40,322 nt of DNA from Pyxidicoccus fallax (GCF_012933655.1 NZ_JABBJJ010000082.1:1-40322); one strand, 5' to 3'; shown: positions 15,928 to 23,693, counted from the first letter of the stretch. Translations and numbers: made by a program. The notes: generated from the letters alone by a model not told the origin.

Positions 15928-16725
15928 ATGGAAATCATGAATGCTTCGATGCTCGTCGGACTCCTGTCGCTCTCCTTGGGCCAGAGCCATGCTCTGCCCT
16001 CCACCGTGAAGGAGGAACCTGCCAGGGTGTCCCGTCAGGATGCCCGGGCGCTGGTGAATGCCTATGCCGCGGCGCTGCTCGCGCGGGACGTGCTGACGGT
16101 GGAGGCCATCCTCTCCAAGGACAGCCTGGAGCGCATCCAGGAGGCCGGGAAGCAGCGCGGCATCGCGGAGCCGCTGGCCTTCTTCATCGAGCGTGAGCGG
16201 CGCAACCTGGTGGAGGCGCTGGGCGGCGCCGAGCGCCTCCACACCGGCTTCGACGTTGGCACCGTCGAGCAGCGCGAGGGCACGCCGGTGACGGCGGCGG
16301 CCCTCCACCTCAACGGCAAGGCGCTGGAGAAGTCGCTGCGCATGACGCAGGAGGCGGGGGCGCTGAAGGTCGTCGTCGGCCGTGACGAGGAGGGGACGGC
16401 GCAGCTGGCCGCCAGCAGCAGCGACTACCGCGTCGTCAACTACGTCTTCGCGGAGATGCATTTCGAGTGCGCGGAGGGGCGCCAGTACAGCGTTCCCGCG
16501 TACGGCCTGAAGCCGCCGGAGTGCCGCCCGGACATCGGGTGCATCCCCGGGGGAATGGGGCCGGGCACCAAGATGGCGAGCTGCGTCGACTACGGCTGCG
16601 GCTTCCTGAACAGCGGCAGCTACTTCACCTACGCGGGCCAGTCCTACTTCTGCGACTACAACACCTGGGGCGAGGACTTCATCATCCTGTCCCAGGAACA
16701 CGCCCAGTGCCACGACGAGTGCTAG
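15928..16725 (+). CDS. Cys-rich secreted protein of unknown function
   Basis: I do not recognise this 265-residue protein. The N-terminus (MNASMLVGLLSLSLGQSHAL) looks like a short signal peptide, probably cut near SHA-LP. Residues 35-150 are helical and charged, resembling a small periplasmic sensor or inhibitor domain. The last ~90 residues contain eight Cys (FEC, PEC, GC, SC, YGC, FC, QC and a C-terminal Cys) among Gly, Tyr and Pro, suggesting four disulfides in an extracytoplasmic domain. The start at 15928 is 9 bases after the receiver stop; starts at 15937 or 15949 would also keep the signal peptide. The close spacing suggests co-transcription with the receiver. Confidence 0.72.
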   Translation: MEIMNASMLVGLLSLSLGQSHALPSTVKEEPARVSRQDARALVNAYAAALLARDVLTVEAILSKDSLERIQEAGKQRGIAEPLAFFIERERRNLVEALGGAERLHTGFDVGTVEQREGTPVTAAALHLNGKALEKSLRMTQEAGALKVVVGRDEEGTAQLAASSSDYRVVNYVFAEMHFECAEGRQYSVPAYGLKPPECRPDIGCIPGGMGPGTKMASCVDYGCGFLNSGSYFTYAGQSYFCDYNTWGEDFIILSQEHAQCHDEC

Positions 16726-16755
16726 ACGCACCGCGCGTCAAGCCGACATAGCCAG

Positions 16756-16786
16756 CGGCTCCGCGATTCAGCATGCTCCGGAGCCG
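16756..16786 (+). promoter_or_regulatory. Hairpin covering the ribosome site of the MHS transporter gene
   Basis: CGGCTCCG (16756-16763) pairs with CGGAGCCG (16779-16786). The GGAG used for the ATG at 16789 lies in the right arm, so the stem would hide the ribosome site. It could equally be a terminator of the preceding gene; there is no U-run. Confidence 0.4.
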
Positions 16787-16788
16787 CC

Positions 16789-18135
16789 ATGTCCATTCCA
16801 TCCCCCCATGCGGCGCGGTCGGAGTCCGGCCGGCACTCGCTGACCCGGCAGGACGTGAGGACGCTCGCGCTCGCGGCGCTGGGCGGTGCGCTGGAGTTCT
16901 ACGACTTCATCATCTTCGTGTTCTTCACCACCGTCATCGGCCAGCTGTTCTTCCCGGCCGACACGCCGGACTGGCTGAGGCAGCTGCAGGCCTTCGGCCT
17001 GTTCGCGGCGGGCTACCTCGCGCGGCCGCTGGGCGGCATCATCATGGCGCACTTCGGCGACCGCTCCGGCCGCAAGCGCATGTTCACGCTCAGCGTGTTC
17101 ATGATGTCGCTGCCCACGCTGGTGATGGGCCTGCTGCCCACCTACGCCACGGCGGGCTACGCGGCGCCGCTGGCGCTGCTCGCGCTGCGTGTCATGCAGG
17201 GCGCGGCCGTGGGCGGAGAGGTGCCGGGCGCGTGGGTCTTCGTCTCCGAGCACGTGCCGGAGCGCCGCGTGGGCCTGGCGTGCGGCACCCTCACCGCGGG
17301 CCTCACCTTCGGCATCCTGCTGGGCTCGCTGATGGCCACGGCCGTCAACAAGGGGCTCGCCCCGGCGGACGTGCTGGCCTACGGCTGGCGCCTGCCCTTC
17401 CTCGTCGGCGGCGTGTTCGGCTTCTTCGCCGTGTTCCTCCGCCGCTGGCTCGCGGAGACGCCCGTGTTCGAGGAGATGCGCCAGCGCCGCGCGCTCGTGC
17501 AGGAGCTGCCGCTCAAGGCCGCCCTGCGGGGCCACGGCGGCGCGGTGGTGGTGTCCATGCTGCTCACGTGGCTGCTCACCGCCGGCATCGTCGTGGTCAT
17601 CCTGATGACGCCCACGCTGATGCAGAACCTCTTCAAGATTGCTCCCACCCGCACGCTGGAGGCCAGCAGCCTGGCCACGCTGAGCCTCACGTTCGGGTGT
17701 GTCGCCTTCGGGCTGCTCGCGGACCGCTTCGGGCCCGGCCGGGCGCTCGTGGTGGGGTGCGTGGCGCTCCTGGCGGCGACGTATGCGCTGTACCGGGGCG
17801 TGGCGGCGGCGCCCGAGCACCTGCTGGGGCTGTCCGCGCTGGCGGGCTTCTGCGTGGGCGTGGTCGGCGTGGTGCCCACGGTGATGGTGCGGGCCTTCCC
17901 CGCGGCCGTGCGCTTCTCCGGGCTGTCGTTCTCGTACAACGTGGCCTACGCGATTTTCGGCGGCCTGACGCCGCTGGTCGTCACCCTGTTGATGAAGGAC
18001 CACCCGCTGGCGCCCGCGCACTACGTGGCGGCGCTGTGCTGCATGGGGCTGGTGGTGGCGGCGTACCTGCTGACCGCGGGCCGGACGCGGTTCGCCGCCA
18101 TGGACCCGGGCGTGGAGGCCCAACGCCCCGGCTGA
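16789..18135 (+). CDS. MFS transporter, metabolite:H+ symporter (MHS) type
   Basis: A 448-residue inner-membrane carrier with 12 predicted helices. The N-terminal TM1 pattern GGALEFYDFIIFVFFTTVIG is characteristic of the MHS subgroup, whose members (ProP, KgtP, ShiA, citrate carriers) take up organic acids or osmolytes with protons. The MFS loop 2-3 motif is GDRSGRKRM, preceded by the helix AARPLGG-like ARPLGGIIMAHF. RVMQGAAVGGEVPGAW is the conserved TM4-5 region. The substrate cannot be set from sequence. ATG 16789 follows GGAG by 5 bases. It has no near partner; the next gene starts 97 bases on, after a terminator-like hairpin. Confidence 0.88.
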   Translation: MSIPSPHAARSESGRHSLTRQDVRTLALAALGGALEFYDFIIFVFFTTVIGQLFFPADTPDWLRQLQAFGLFAAGYLARPLGGIIMAHFGDRSGRKRMFTLSVFMMSLPTLVMGLLPTYATAGYAAPLALLALRVMQGAAVGGEVPGAWVFVSEHVPERRVGLACGTLTAGLTFGILLGSLMATAVNKGLAPADVLAYGWRLPFLVGGVFGFFAVFLRRWLAETPVFEEMRQRRALVQELPLKAALRGHGGAVVVSMLLTWLLTAGIVVVILMTPTLMQNLFKIAPTRTLEASSLATLSLTFGCVAFGLLADRFGPGRALVVGCVALLAATYALYRGVAAAPEHLLGLSALAGFCVGVVGVVPTVMVRAFPAAVRFSGLSFSYNVAYAIFGGLTPLVVTLLMKDHPLAPAHYVAALCCMGLVVAAYLLTAGRTRFAAMDPGVEAQRPG

Positions 18136-18197
18136 CGGCGGCGCCCCGGGAGGTGGGATGTTTCAGCCTCCACTCGCCGGGCAGCCCACCCTCTGGA

Positions 18198-18217
18198 AGA
18201 AACCGTGGCCGGTTTTT
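18198..18217 (+). terminator. Terminator-like hairpin with U-run between transporter and ECF sigma gene
   Basis: AAACCG (18200-18205) and CGGTTT (18210-18215) form a stem closed by TGGC, extended by a G-U and an A-U pair and running into TTTTT. It is short but has the form of an intrinsic terminator for the transporter transcript; it lies just upstream of the sigma-factor ribosome site. Confidence 0.45.
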
Positions 18218-18232
18218 CGAGGGGGCGGCGTC

Positions 18233-18742
18233 ATGCCGGAAAGGCGTGGGAGGGCAGCGTTGACCGTCGAGGAGGCATACCAGGCGTATTTCCCCCGCAT
18301 CCGGGAGAAGTGCCGCCGGATGATGCAGAACACGGGGGACGCGGAGGACGTGGCCCAGGAGACCTTCGTCCGTCTCTGGCAGGCCGGGCTGCAGGACGCG
18401 CCCCCGCGGCGGGTGGTGGGGTGGGTGTACCGCACGAGCACGCGCCTGGCCATCGACCGGATGCGCCGCCGCCGCGCGGCCGCGGAGTTCTCCTGCGAGG
18501 AGACCCTGCTGCGGCTGGCGACGGCCGTTCCCCTGGAGCGCGAGGTCGCGCAGCGCGAAGCGCTGGCGCGGCTGGTGGGGCAGTTGCCCGCGGATGAGCT
18601 GGAGGCGGTCTTCCTGCACCGGCTGGACCGGCTCACGCAGCCCGAACTGGCCGAGGTGCTGCAGATATCGGAACGCACGGTGCGCCGGCTGCTGAGCCGG
18701 TTCGAGGAGCGGCTGGAGAAGCTGCGAGAAGGAGTGGCGTGA
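18233..18742 (+). CDS. ECF-type RNA polymerase sigma factor
   Basis: A 169-residue group 4 sigma factor. Region 2 spans YQAYFPRIREKCRRMMQNTG, DAEDVAQETFVRLWQ and RTSTRLAIDRMRRRR; region 4 spans LPADELEAVFLHRLDRLTQP and the helix-turn-helix ELAEVLQISERTVRRLLSRF. ATG 18233 is chosen because GAGGGGG lies about 7 bases upstream; the frame is open further 5' but without sigma homology. Its stop overlaps by one base the start of the anti-sigma gene (TGATG), so the two are coupled, the normal arrangement for ECF sigma/anti-sigma pairs. It should direct transcription of a small regulon when released from the membrane partner; the caspase gene downstream is probably in the same operon. Confidence 0.92.
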   Translation: MPERRGRAALTVEEAYQAYFPRIREKCRRMMQNTGDAEDVAQETFVRLWQAGLQDAPPRRVVGWVYRTSTRLAIDRMRRRRAAAEFSCEETLLRLATAVPLEREVAQREALARLVGQLPADELEAVFLHRLDRLTQPELAEVLQISERTVRRLLSRFEERLEKLREGVA

Positions 18743-19437
18743 TGAGTCCCCATGGCGAGCATCCCTCGTTCCTGGCGCTGGACAGCCTGAAGTGGGGACG
18801 TGGCACCGACGAGGTCCGCACCCACGTGGCGGGCTGTGCCGCGTGCGCCGCGCACCTCCAGACGGTGGAGCGGCCCGTCGAGGTGCCCGCCTGGGCGCGC
18901 GGGCTGAAGCAGGAGCGGCCCTGGGGCTGGCTCTTCGGGGGGGGCCGCCTGGCCTGGGGAGGCGGGCTGGCCGCCGCCATGGCGGTGCTCCTGGTGGTGG
19001 TGCTCGCGCCGCGCCCGCCCGCGCCGCTCCCCTCCGAAGACGTGCCGAAGCCCTACGTGGGCCCCAAGGGTGAGCCCGTGGTGGTGGTGCATGTGCGCCA
19101 CGGTGAGCACGTCAGCCGCTGGGATGGCACCCAGCCGCTGCTGCCCGGGGACCGCGTGCGGTTGGAGGTGGCGGCGTCCGGGTACTCGCGGGTGCTGGTC
19201 GGCTCGCCCACCCCCGACGGTGGCTTCGTGACGCTGTACACGGGGGCGCTGCCGGAGGGTGGAGCCCTGCTGCCCGCCAGCTGGCAGGTGGACGCGGAGG
19301 GCTCGGGCGAGCACCTCGTCGTCGTGCTGAGCCGCGCGGCGCTGGCGCCCGAGGTGCTGCGGCGCGTGCTGGCCGAGCGCGGCGGGCCGGACGTGTGGGT
19401 GACGGACCTGCGTCTGCCCAAGCAGACCGCGCCCTGA
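18742..19437 (+). CDS. Membrane anti-sigma factor with zinc-binding motif and extracytoplasmic domain
   Basis: A 231-residue single-pass protein. The cytoplasmic N-terminus contains H-V-A-G-C-A-A-C at residues 28-35, matching the H-x3-C-x2-C zinc-binding anti-sigma (ZAS) signature. One membrane span lies at about 71-89 (AWGGGLAAAMAVLLVVVLAP). The exported part (90-231), with HGEHVSRWDGTQPLLPGDRV and SPTPDGGFVTLYTGALPEGG, resembles the DUF4384-type beta domain often found with bacterial caspases. ATG 18742 overlaps the sigma stop and has GGAG 7 bases upstream. It should hold the ECF sigma factor at the membrane until an envelope signal releases it. Confidence 0.88.
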   Translation: MSPHGEHPSFLALDSLKWGRGTDEVRTHVAGCAACAAHLQTVERPVEVPAWARGLKQERPWGWLFGGGRLAWGGGLAAAMAVLLVVVLAPRPPAPLPSEDVPKPYVGPKGEPVVVVHVRHGEHVSRWDGTQPLLPGDRVRLEVAASGYSRVLVGSPTPDGGFVTLYTGALPEGGALLPASWQVDAEGSGEHLVVVLSRAALAPEVLRRVLAERGGPDVWVTDLRLPKQTAP

Positions 19438-19568
19438 GTCGCGCGAGTGAGGCCCACGGCATGGAGGCGGACATGACGGTTCAGCGGACTCCGGTGCGTG
19501 CCCTGGCTCGCGCGAGACGGTATGGCGCGCAGAAGCGCGGGCAAGCCCTCCGCGCGGAGGCGGACGCG

Positions 19569-21101
19569 ATGGTGACACGGACGGCGTCCCGCGCGGCCCC
19601 GCTGGCGCTGGGCTTGCTCACGGTGCTGCTGGGTGCGTCGGCGCTCGGGGCTCCGGCGCGCAGGGCGGTGGTGGTGGGGAGCAACGGCGCGGCCCCGGGC
19701 CAGCCCTCGCTGCGCTATGCCCACGAGGACGCGCGCCGCATGGCCGAGGTGCTCGTCCAGGTGGGGGAGTTCCGTCCGGAGCACGTGCAGGTGCTGACGG
19801 ACCCCACGCCCGAGGTGTTGCTCAAGGCCATGGACCAGCAGCTTGCCGCGCTCCGGAACGAGCCGGGGGACACGCTGCTGCTCTTCTACTACTCGGGCCA
19901 TGCCGACCAGCGCTTCCTGTACCCCGGCGGAAGGCGGCTGGAGCTGGAGGCGGTGCGCCAGCGGGTGGACACCCCGGTGGCCACGGTGCGGCTGGGCATC
20001 ATCGATGCCTGCCGGGGCGGCGGCTGGACGCAGGCCAAGGGGCTGCGTCCGGACCCCGAGCCCTTCGAGGTGCAGGTCCCCATGGTGCTGCGCAGCGAGG
20101 GCAGCGTGCTGATTGCCTCCTCCTCGGGACTGGAGAACGCGCACGAGGCGGAGACCCTGCGCGGCTCGTTCTTCACGCACCACCTGGTGGCCGCCCTGCG
20201 GGGCGCCGCGGACCAGTCGGGCGACGGAGAGGTGTCGGTGGTGGAGGCCTTCAACTACGCGCGGGAGCACACCGTGCGCGACACCGTGCTCCTCGGCATC
20301 GCCCCGCAGCATCCGAGCTTCGACCTCAAGCTGCGAGGCCGCGCGGACCTGCCGCTGACGCACGTGGCGTCGGCGGGCAGCCTCCTGAAGCTGAAGCAGG
20401 TCCGCGGGCCGCTCCGGGTGATGCAGTCCAGCAGCGGCGGGCAGGTGCTGGAGCTGGAGCAGGGCGAGCGCCAGGCCGTGCTGGCCCTGCCGCCGGGGCG
20501 CTACCTCGTGGTGCGCAAGAGCGAGGACGCGTCGCTGCACGCGCGCGAGGTCACCCTGCGCGAGGGCGAGACGGTGACGCTGGAGGAGGCCAGCCTGGAG
20601 CCCGTGGACTCCAGCATCCTGGCGCGCAAGGGCAGCGCCCCGCCCCGGCGCACTCTCTCGCTGTCCCTCTTCCCGAGCGGCGAGTTCATGGGCGAGGCGT
20701 TCGGAGTGGAGTTCGAGCACGCCCTGGGGAAGCGCTTCTCCGTGGCGGTGGCGCCATACCTCGACAACGCCGGCACCTTCGGGGGAATGCTGTCGGGCCG
20801 CCTGTTCGCGGTGGGGCACGCCCCCTCCGGCTTCTGGCTGGGCGCGACGGGCTTCGCCGAGTACGGCGCCTCGACCTGGAGGGGCACGGCGAGCTCCTAC
20901 GCCCTGGGAGTGGGGCCCACGGCGGGCTTCACCTTCGTGTACGGACCCTGGATGGCGTCCATTGGTGCCACGCCCTTCTTCCAGTGGATGCACGTGCCGA
21001 AGGAGGTCTTGGAGCTGTCCAGCCATTCCACGCTGTCTCCCGGCTGGAACTATGACCGCATCAACACGAAGGTCCGGGCCAACATCGGCGTGGCCTTCTG
21101 A
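19569..21101 (+). CDS. Secreted caspase-like (peptidase C14) protein with EF-hand-like loop and beta-barrel-like C-terminus
   Basis: A 510-residue exported protein. A signal peptide (about residues 1-28, core PLALGLLTVLLGASALG) precedes a caspase-fold domain (about 31-255) with catalytic His111 (FYYSGHAD) and Cys148 (IIDACRGG). Inside it, residues 215-226 read DQSGDGEVSVVE, fitting the 12-residue EF-hand calcium loop (D, S, D, G, E, S, E at the ligand positions). Residues 270-350 look like a small beta domain. Residues 361-510 show alternating hydrophobic/aromatic strands (LSLSLFPSG, FSVAVAPYL, FWLGATGFAEYG, FTFVYGPWMASIGATPFFQW) and end in Phe510, as outer-membrane barrels do. ATG 19569 has GGAGG 8 bases upstream; an ATG at 19473 also has one but would put 32 charged residues before the signal peptide. 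It lies 131 bases after the anti-sigma gene, same strand. Confidence 0.87.
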   Translation: MVTRTASRAAPLALGLLTVLLGASALGAPARRAVVVGSNGAAPGQPSLRYAHEDARRMAEVLVQVGEFRPEHVQVLTDPTPEVLLKAMDQQLAALRNEPGDTLLLFYYSGHADQRFLYPGGRRLELEAVRQRVDTPVATVRLGIIDACRGGGWTQAKGLRPDPEPFEVQVPMVLRSEGSVLIASSSGLENAHEAETLRGSFFTHHLVAALRGAADQSGDGEVSVVEAFNYAREHTVRDTVLLGIAPQHPSFDLKLRGRADLPLTHVASAGSLLKLKQVRGPLRVMQSSSGGQVLELEQGERQAVLALPPGRYLVVRKSEDASLHAREVTLREGETVTLEEASLEPVDSSILARKGSAPPRRTLSLSLFPSGEFMGEAFGVEFEHALGKRFSVAVAPYLDNAGTFGGMLSGRLFAVGHAPSGFWLGATGFAEYGASTWRGTASSYALGVGPTAGFTFVYGPWMASIGATPFFQWMHVPKEVLELSSHSTLSPGWNYDRINTKVRANIGVAF

Positions 21102-21116
21102 GCGCGGTACCGCCGC

Positions 21117-21150
21117 GCCGCCCGGGCTCCAGCGTGTGAGCCCGGGCGGC
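21117..21150. terminator. Bidirectional hairpin terminator between convergent genes
   Basis: A perfect 13-bp stem, GCCGCCCGGGCTC (21117-21129) with GAGCCCGGGCGGC (21138-21150), 8-base loop. It stands centrally between the caspase stop (21101) and the stop of the convergent lipoprotein gene (21158). There is no U-run, but its strength and position support a terminator for both strands. Confidence 0.75.
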
Positions 21151-21157
21151 ACGGGCA

Positions 21158-21583
21158 TCAATCGCCGATCACCAGCTCGATGCACTCCTCGGTCGCGCTG
21201 CTGTTCTGGAAGCGGTCGAGGCAGGCGTCGATGGACTCGTCGAAGAGGTCCTGCCGCGCGGGGTCGCACGCCTCCACTGCCTGGAGGCAGTCCACGTATC
21301 GCCGGGCGTCCTCCAGGCCGGCCGCGTCGCACGACGTGGCCAGCCCGGCGTCACACGCGGCGTGGCTGAAGGCCAGCGGCTCCTGGTTCTCGAAGCTGGG
21401 CCTGCAGTCGCCCAGCCCTTCCCGCACGTGGTCGACCACCTGCTGGATGTCCTCGCACGTCACGCTGTCCGTCAGGAGGCTCGACTCCGCCCGTGACGTC
21501 TCCTCCGCGGTGGGGGACTCCGCTCCGCCGCAGCCCACCAGGAAGATTGCGGCCACAGCGCCCATCAGACTCGTCTTCGTCAT
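21158..21583 (-). CDS. Cys-rich lipoprotein of unknown function
   Basis: A 141-residue lipoprotein: MTKTSLMGAVAAIFLVGCGG has a charged start, hydrophobic core and lipobox LVGC, so it should be lipidated at that Cys. The mature part is acidic and helical and contains eight further Cys (CEDI, DCRPS, ACDAG, SCDAAG, DCLQ, ACDPA, ACLDR, ECIEL), probably four disulfides. I recognise no domain; similar short Cys-rich lipoproteins are common in myxobacteria. ATG 21583 follows AGGAG by 8 bases. Its leader may contain the minus-strand terminator at 21654-21688. Confidence 0.8.
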   Translation of the reverse strand: MTKTSLMGAVAAIFLVGCGGAESPTAEETSRAESSLLTDSVTCEDIQQVVDHVREGLGDCRPSFENQEPLAFSHAACDAGLATSCDAAGLEDARRYVDCLQAVEACDPARQDLFDESIDACLDRFQNSSATEECIELVIGD

Positions 21584-21653
21584 GTGAAGGTCTCCTGCCG
21601 CATTGCATTGGCGGCAAGGGAAAGACGCAGCCTCGCGAGGAAAGCGGCCACGC

Positions 21654-21688
21654 AAAAAAGGCGCGTGTGACAGGAGAGGCCACACGCG
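21654..21688 (-). terminator. Intrinsic terminator on the minus strand inside a divergent intergenic region
   Basis: Read on the minus strand, CGCGTGTG (21688-21681) pairs with CACACGCG (21669-21662), loop 11, followed after two C by six T (plus-strand AAAAAA at 21654-21659). No minus-strand gene ends here: the next minus gene to the left starts at 21583 and the gene to the right (21820) is on the plus strand. It therefore either ends a small untranslated RNA or is a leader terminator of the 21583 gene. Confidence 0.6.
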
Positions 21689-21759
21689 TCATGGGGCTGT
21701 GACGGCGCGCGCTACAGGGCCCGGGTGTCTATCTTGTCCACTCCCTCTGGCACGACGCG

Positions 21760-21775
21760 TGGCGTGGTGCGTGCA
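21760..21775 (+). promoter_or_regulatory. Possible sigma-54 promoter of the 21820 lipoprotein gene
   Basis: TGGCGTGGTGCGTGCA has GG and GC separated by 10 bases, with TGGC and TGCA matching the -24/-12 consensus but weaker in between. The expected start of transcription is about 33 bases before the ATG. Weak evidence. Confidence 0.3.
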
Positions 21776-21819
21776 GTGTGGCGGACGCGTTGCACTCCCC
21801 ACACCTAGAGGTGAATGGC

Positions 21820-22638
21820 ATGAATTGGAAGATGACGGGTCGTCTGCTGGCGGCCGGACTCCTGAGCATGGCGGCCGGTTGCCAGGGTGAAGAAGGGCAG
21901 TCGGAGACCGTGGAGGCCCAGGAGGCGGCCGTCGCGCAGTGTGTGCAGCGCTTCGACGGCATCACGAGCTGTGCGACGGGCGCGGCGCGGCTGACTCCGA
22001 CCGACAGCGGCCTCAAGGTCGACGGCCTCATCAGCTCCCGGACGGACGGTGTCGCCAGCACGTTCTCGCGGGCCACCTCGTGGTCCCAGGACACGCAGGT
22101 GCTGTTCGGCGCCAGCGGCAGCCTGGCGCTGGCCGCGCGGTCCGGGAGTCAGGTGGTCAGCACGCTGAGCGTCACGCCGGGCGCCGCCGCGGGCTCGGTG
22201 CAGGTGCAGCCCTCCTTCACCGGCGCGCCGGGTGGCTCCGCGTACCGGATGAACGTGTACAACGACGGCGTCCTCCAGGGCGGCAGCACGAATCCCGCCG
22301 CGCGCATGATCATCTTCAGGGACTGGTACGACCTGCTCCGTTGGGTGGCGATGCACGCGGACTTCTTCGAGATCGACATCTGGTACCGCAAGCAGGACGT
22401 CGCGGTTCCGATGGCCCCGAACAACGTGGGGGCCTGCGGGTGGCGCCTGAGCACGGAAGGCGAGACGTTCACCGTGCAGCTCGATGACGGCCGCGTCCTC
22501 ACCGGTGACAAGGTGGAGTTCATCGAGGAGATCGAGGACGGCCACTACCCGTACAACGGCTTCACGGGCATCGACGTGAAGGCCGCCGCCCAGGGCTTCA
22601 ACATCACCGGCGAGTCGGTGGTCGCCGCGCAGAAGTAA
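21820..22638 (+). CDS. Lipoprotein of unknown function
   Basis: A 272-residue predicted lipoprotein. MNWKMTGRLLAAGLLSMAAGC ends in a lipobox-like MAAGC, and the acidic residues after it suggest outer-membrane sorting. The mature protein is mostly beta: GLKVDGLISSRTDGVASTFS, then Ser/Thr-rich repeats, then DWYDLLRWVAMHADFFEIDI, and a Gly/Thr-rich end. I recognise no named domain. It contains three Cys after the lipidated one. ATG 21820 has GAGGTG upstream; the in-frame frame extends to 21778 without a signal peptide, so the later start is chosen. The promoter region on its 5' side may include the sigma-54-like site at 21760. A hairpin follows the stop. Confidence 0.78.
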   Translation: MNWKMTGRLLAAGLLSMAAGCQGEEGQSETVEAQEAAVAQCVQRFDGITSCATGAARLTPTDSGLKVDGLISSRTDGVASTFSRATSWSQDTQVLFGASGSLALAARSGSQVVSTLSVTPGAAAGSVQVQPSFTGAPGGSAYRMNVYNDGVLQGGSTNPAARMIIFRDWYDLLRWVAMHADFFEIDIWYRKQDVAVPMAPNNVGACGWRLSTEGETFTVQLDDGRVLTGDKVEFIEEIEDGHYPYNGFTGIDVKAAAQGFNITGESVVAAQK

Positions 22639-22664
22639 CCGCTTCTCACGGCACGGCGCCGGGC

Positions 22665-22681
22665 GGGCAGGGAGCCTGCCC
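22665..22681 (+). terminator. Hairpin after the 21820 lipoprotein gene
   Basis: GGGCAGG (22665-22671) pairs with CCTGCCC (22675-22681) around GAG, 27 bases after the stop; GC-rich flanks may lengthen the stem with a bulge. No U-run follows. Confidence 0.45.
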
Positions 22682-22823
22682 GGCGTACATTCATCAAAAT
22701 CCGACAGGCCGGACAGATTGGATTTACCGGTTCGGGCATGGGACGCTCACGGCCCCCTCTCGGAGAGGAAGGCACCCGTGAGCATCTCCCATTGGAATCC
22801 CCGCCGTTTCCCGGCGCGCTGGC

Positions 22824-23651
22824 GTGGCGCGGGACTGTAATGGGATTACGAGCGTCAGCTGGACACGCGCTGGAGAGTGGCTCGACTACAGCATCGAGGT
22901 GCCCGAGCTGGCGACCTACACGCACCGCTTCACCGCGCGGGTGGCGTCCCTGGGCGTTGGCGGCACCTTTCACCTGGAGCTGGACGGAGTCACCATCGCC
23001 AGCGGGCTCCAGATTCCGGACACCGGCGGCTGGCAGAACTGGACCACGCTGACCACGAGCGTGTCCCTGCCGCCGGGGGAGCACGAGCTGCGCCTGCACT
23101 TCGACACGGTGGGAAGCAGGGGCTTCGTCGGCAACATCGACTCCATTCAGCTCGTCCGGGACGACAGCGCCATCCAGTTCCCATACCCGCTGGCCAACCA
23201 GCCGCCGGTGCTGCCCTACAACTCCATTCCCGCGGTCCGGTTCGACACGGGCGGGGAGGACGTGGCCTACCACGACACGGACGCCGTCAACGAGAGCGGT
23301 CTCTACCGCGCGGAAGGCGTGGACATCATCTCCACCACGGACATCAGCACGGGCTACGCCGTCGGCAACATCCGCGGCGGCGAGTGGCTGGAGTACACCG
23401 TCTACGCCTCCCAGACGCGCTCCTATGTGCTCGCCCTCCGGCTGGCGGCGACCAGCGGGGGCCGGGTGCAGGTGGACGTGGATGGGATGATGCAGGGCTT
23501 TGGCTGGGTGGCGCCCACGGGCGGGCCGCAGAGCTTCGTGAACTTCTTCTTCAACTCCATCCCGTTGACGCAGGGCACGCACGTGATTCGCGTCTCCTTC
23601 GGCGCGGACGGAGACACCTTCGGCAGCTTCAGCTCCCTGCGCTTCCAGTAG
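22824..23651 (+). pseudogene. Truncated CBM6 carbohydrate-binding protein (5' part missing)
   Basis: The readable frame encodes about 275 residues that form one partial and one full carbohydrate-binding module of family 6. The second module is complete (FDTGGEDVAYHDTDAVN, GLYRAEGVDI, GGEWLEYTVYA, VQVDVDG, FFNSIPLTQGTHVIRVSF). The first enters in mid-module at VSWTRAGEWLDYSIEV and lacks its first 40-odd residues. No ATG or signal peptide precedes it: the only start is a GTG (22824), and a stop codon stands in frame at 22779. CBM6 modules are normally carried on secreted glycanases, so the catalytic and export parts seem to have been deleted. I see no remnant of them in 22639-22823. If transcribed, it would give a cytosolic, probably useless protein. 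Confidence 0.65.
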
Positions 23652-23662
23652 GGCCTCACGCG

Positions 23663-23693
23663 GCGCGGGCCCGCGACGATGCGGCGCCCGCGC
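23663..23693 (+). terminator. Hairpin after the CBM6 remnant
   Basis: GCGCGGGC (23663-23670) pairs with GCCCGCGC (23686-23693), loop 15, starting 11 bases after the stop. Terminator-like without U-run. Confidence 0.4.

Noticed and set aside
16768..18123. Minus-strand frame opposite the MHS transporter
   Set aside because: His/Arg/Gln-rich artefact of the codon pattern of a membrane protein.
21748..21764. TGGCACGACGCGTGGC as a sigma-54 promoter
   Set aside because: The -24 part is perfect but GG stands where the -12 GC is required.
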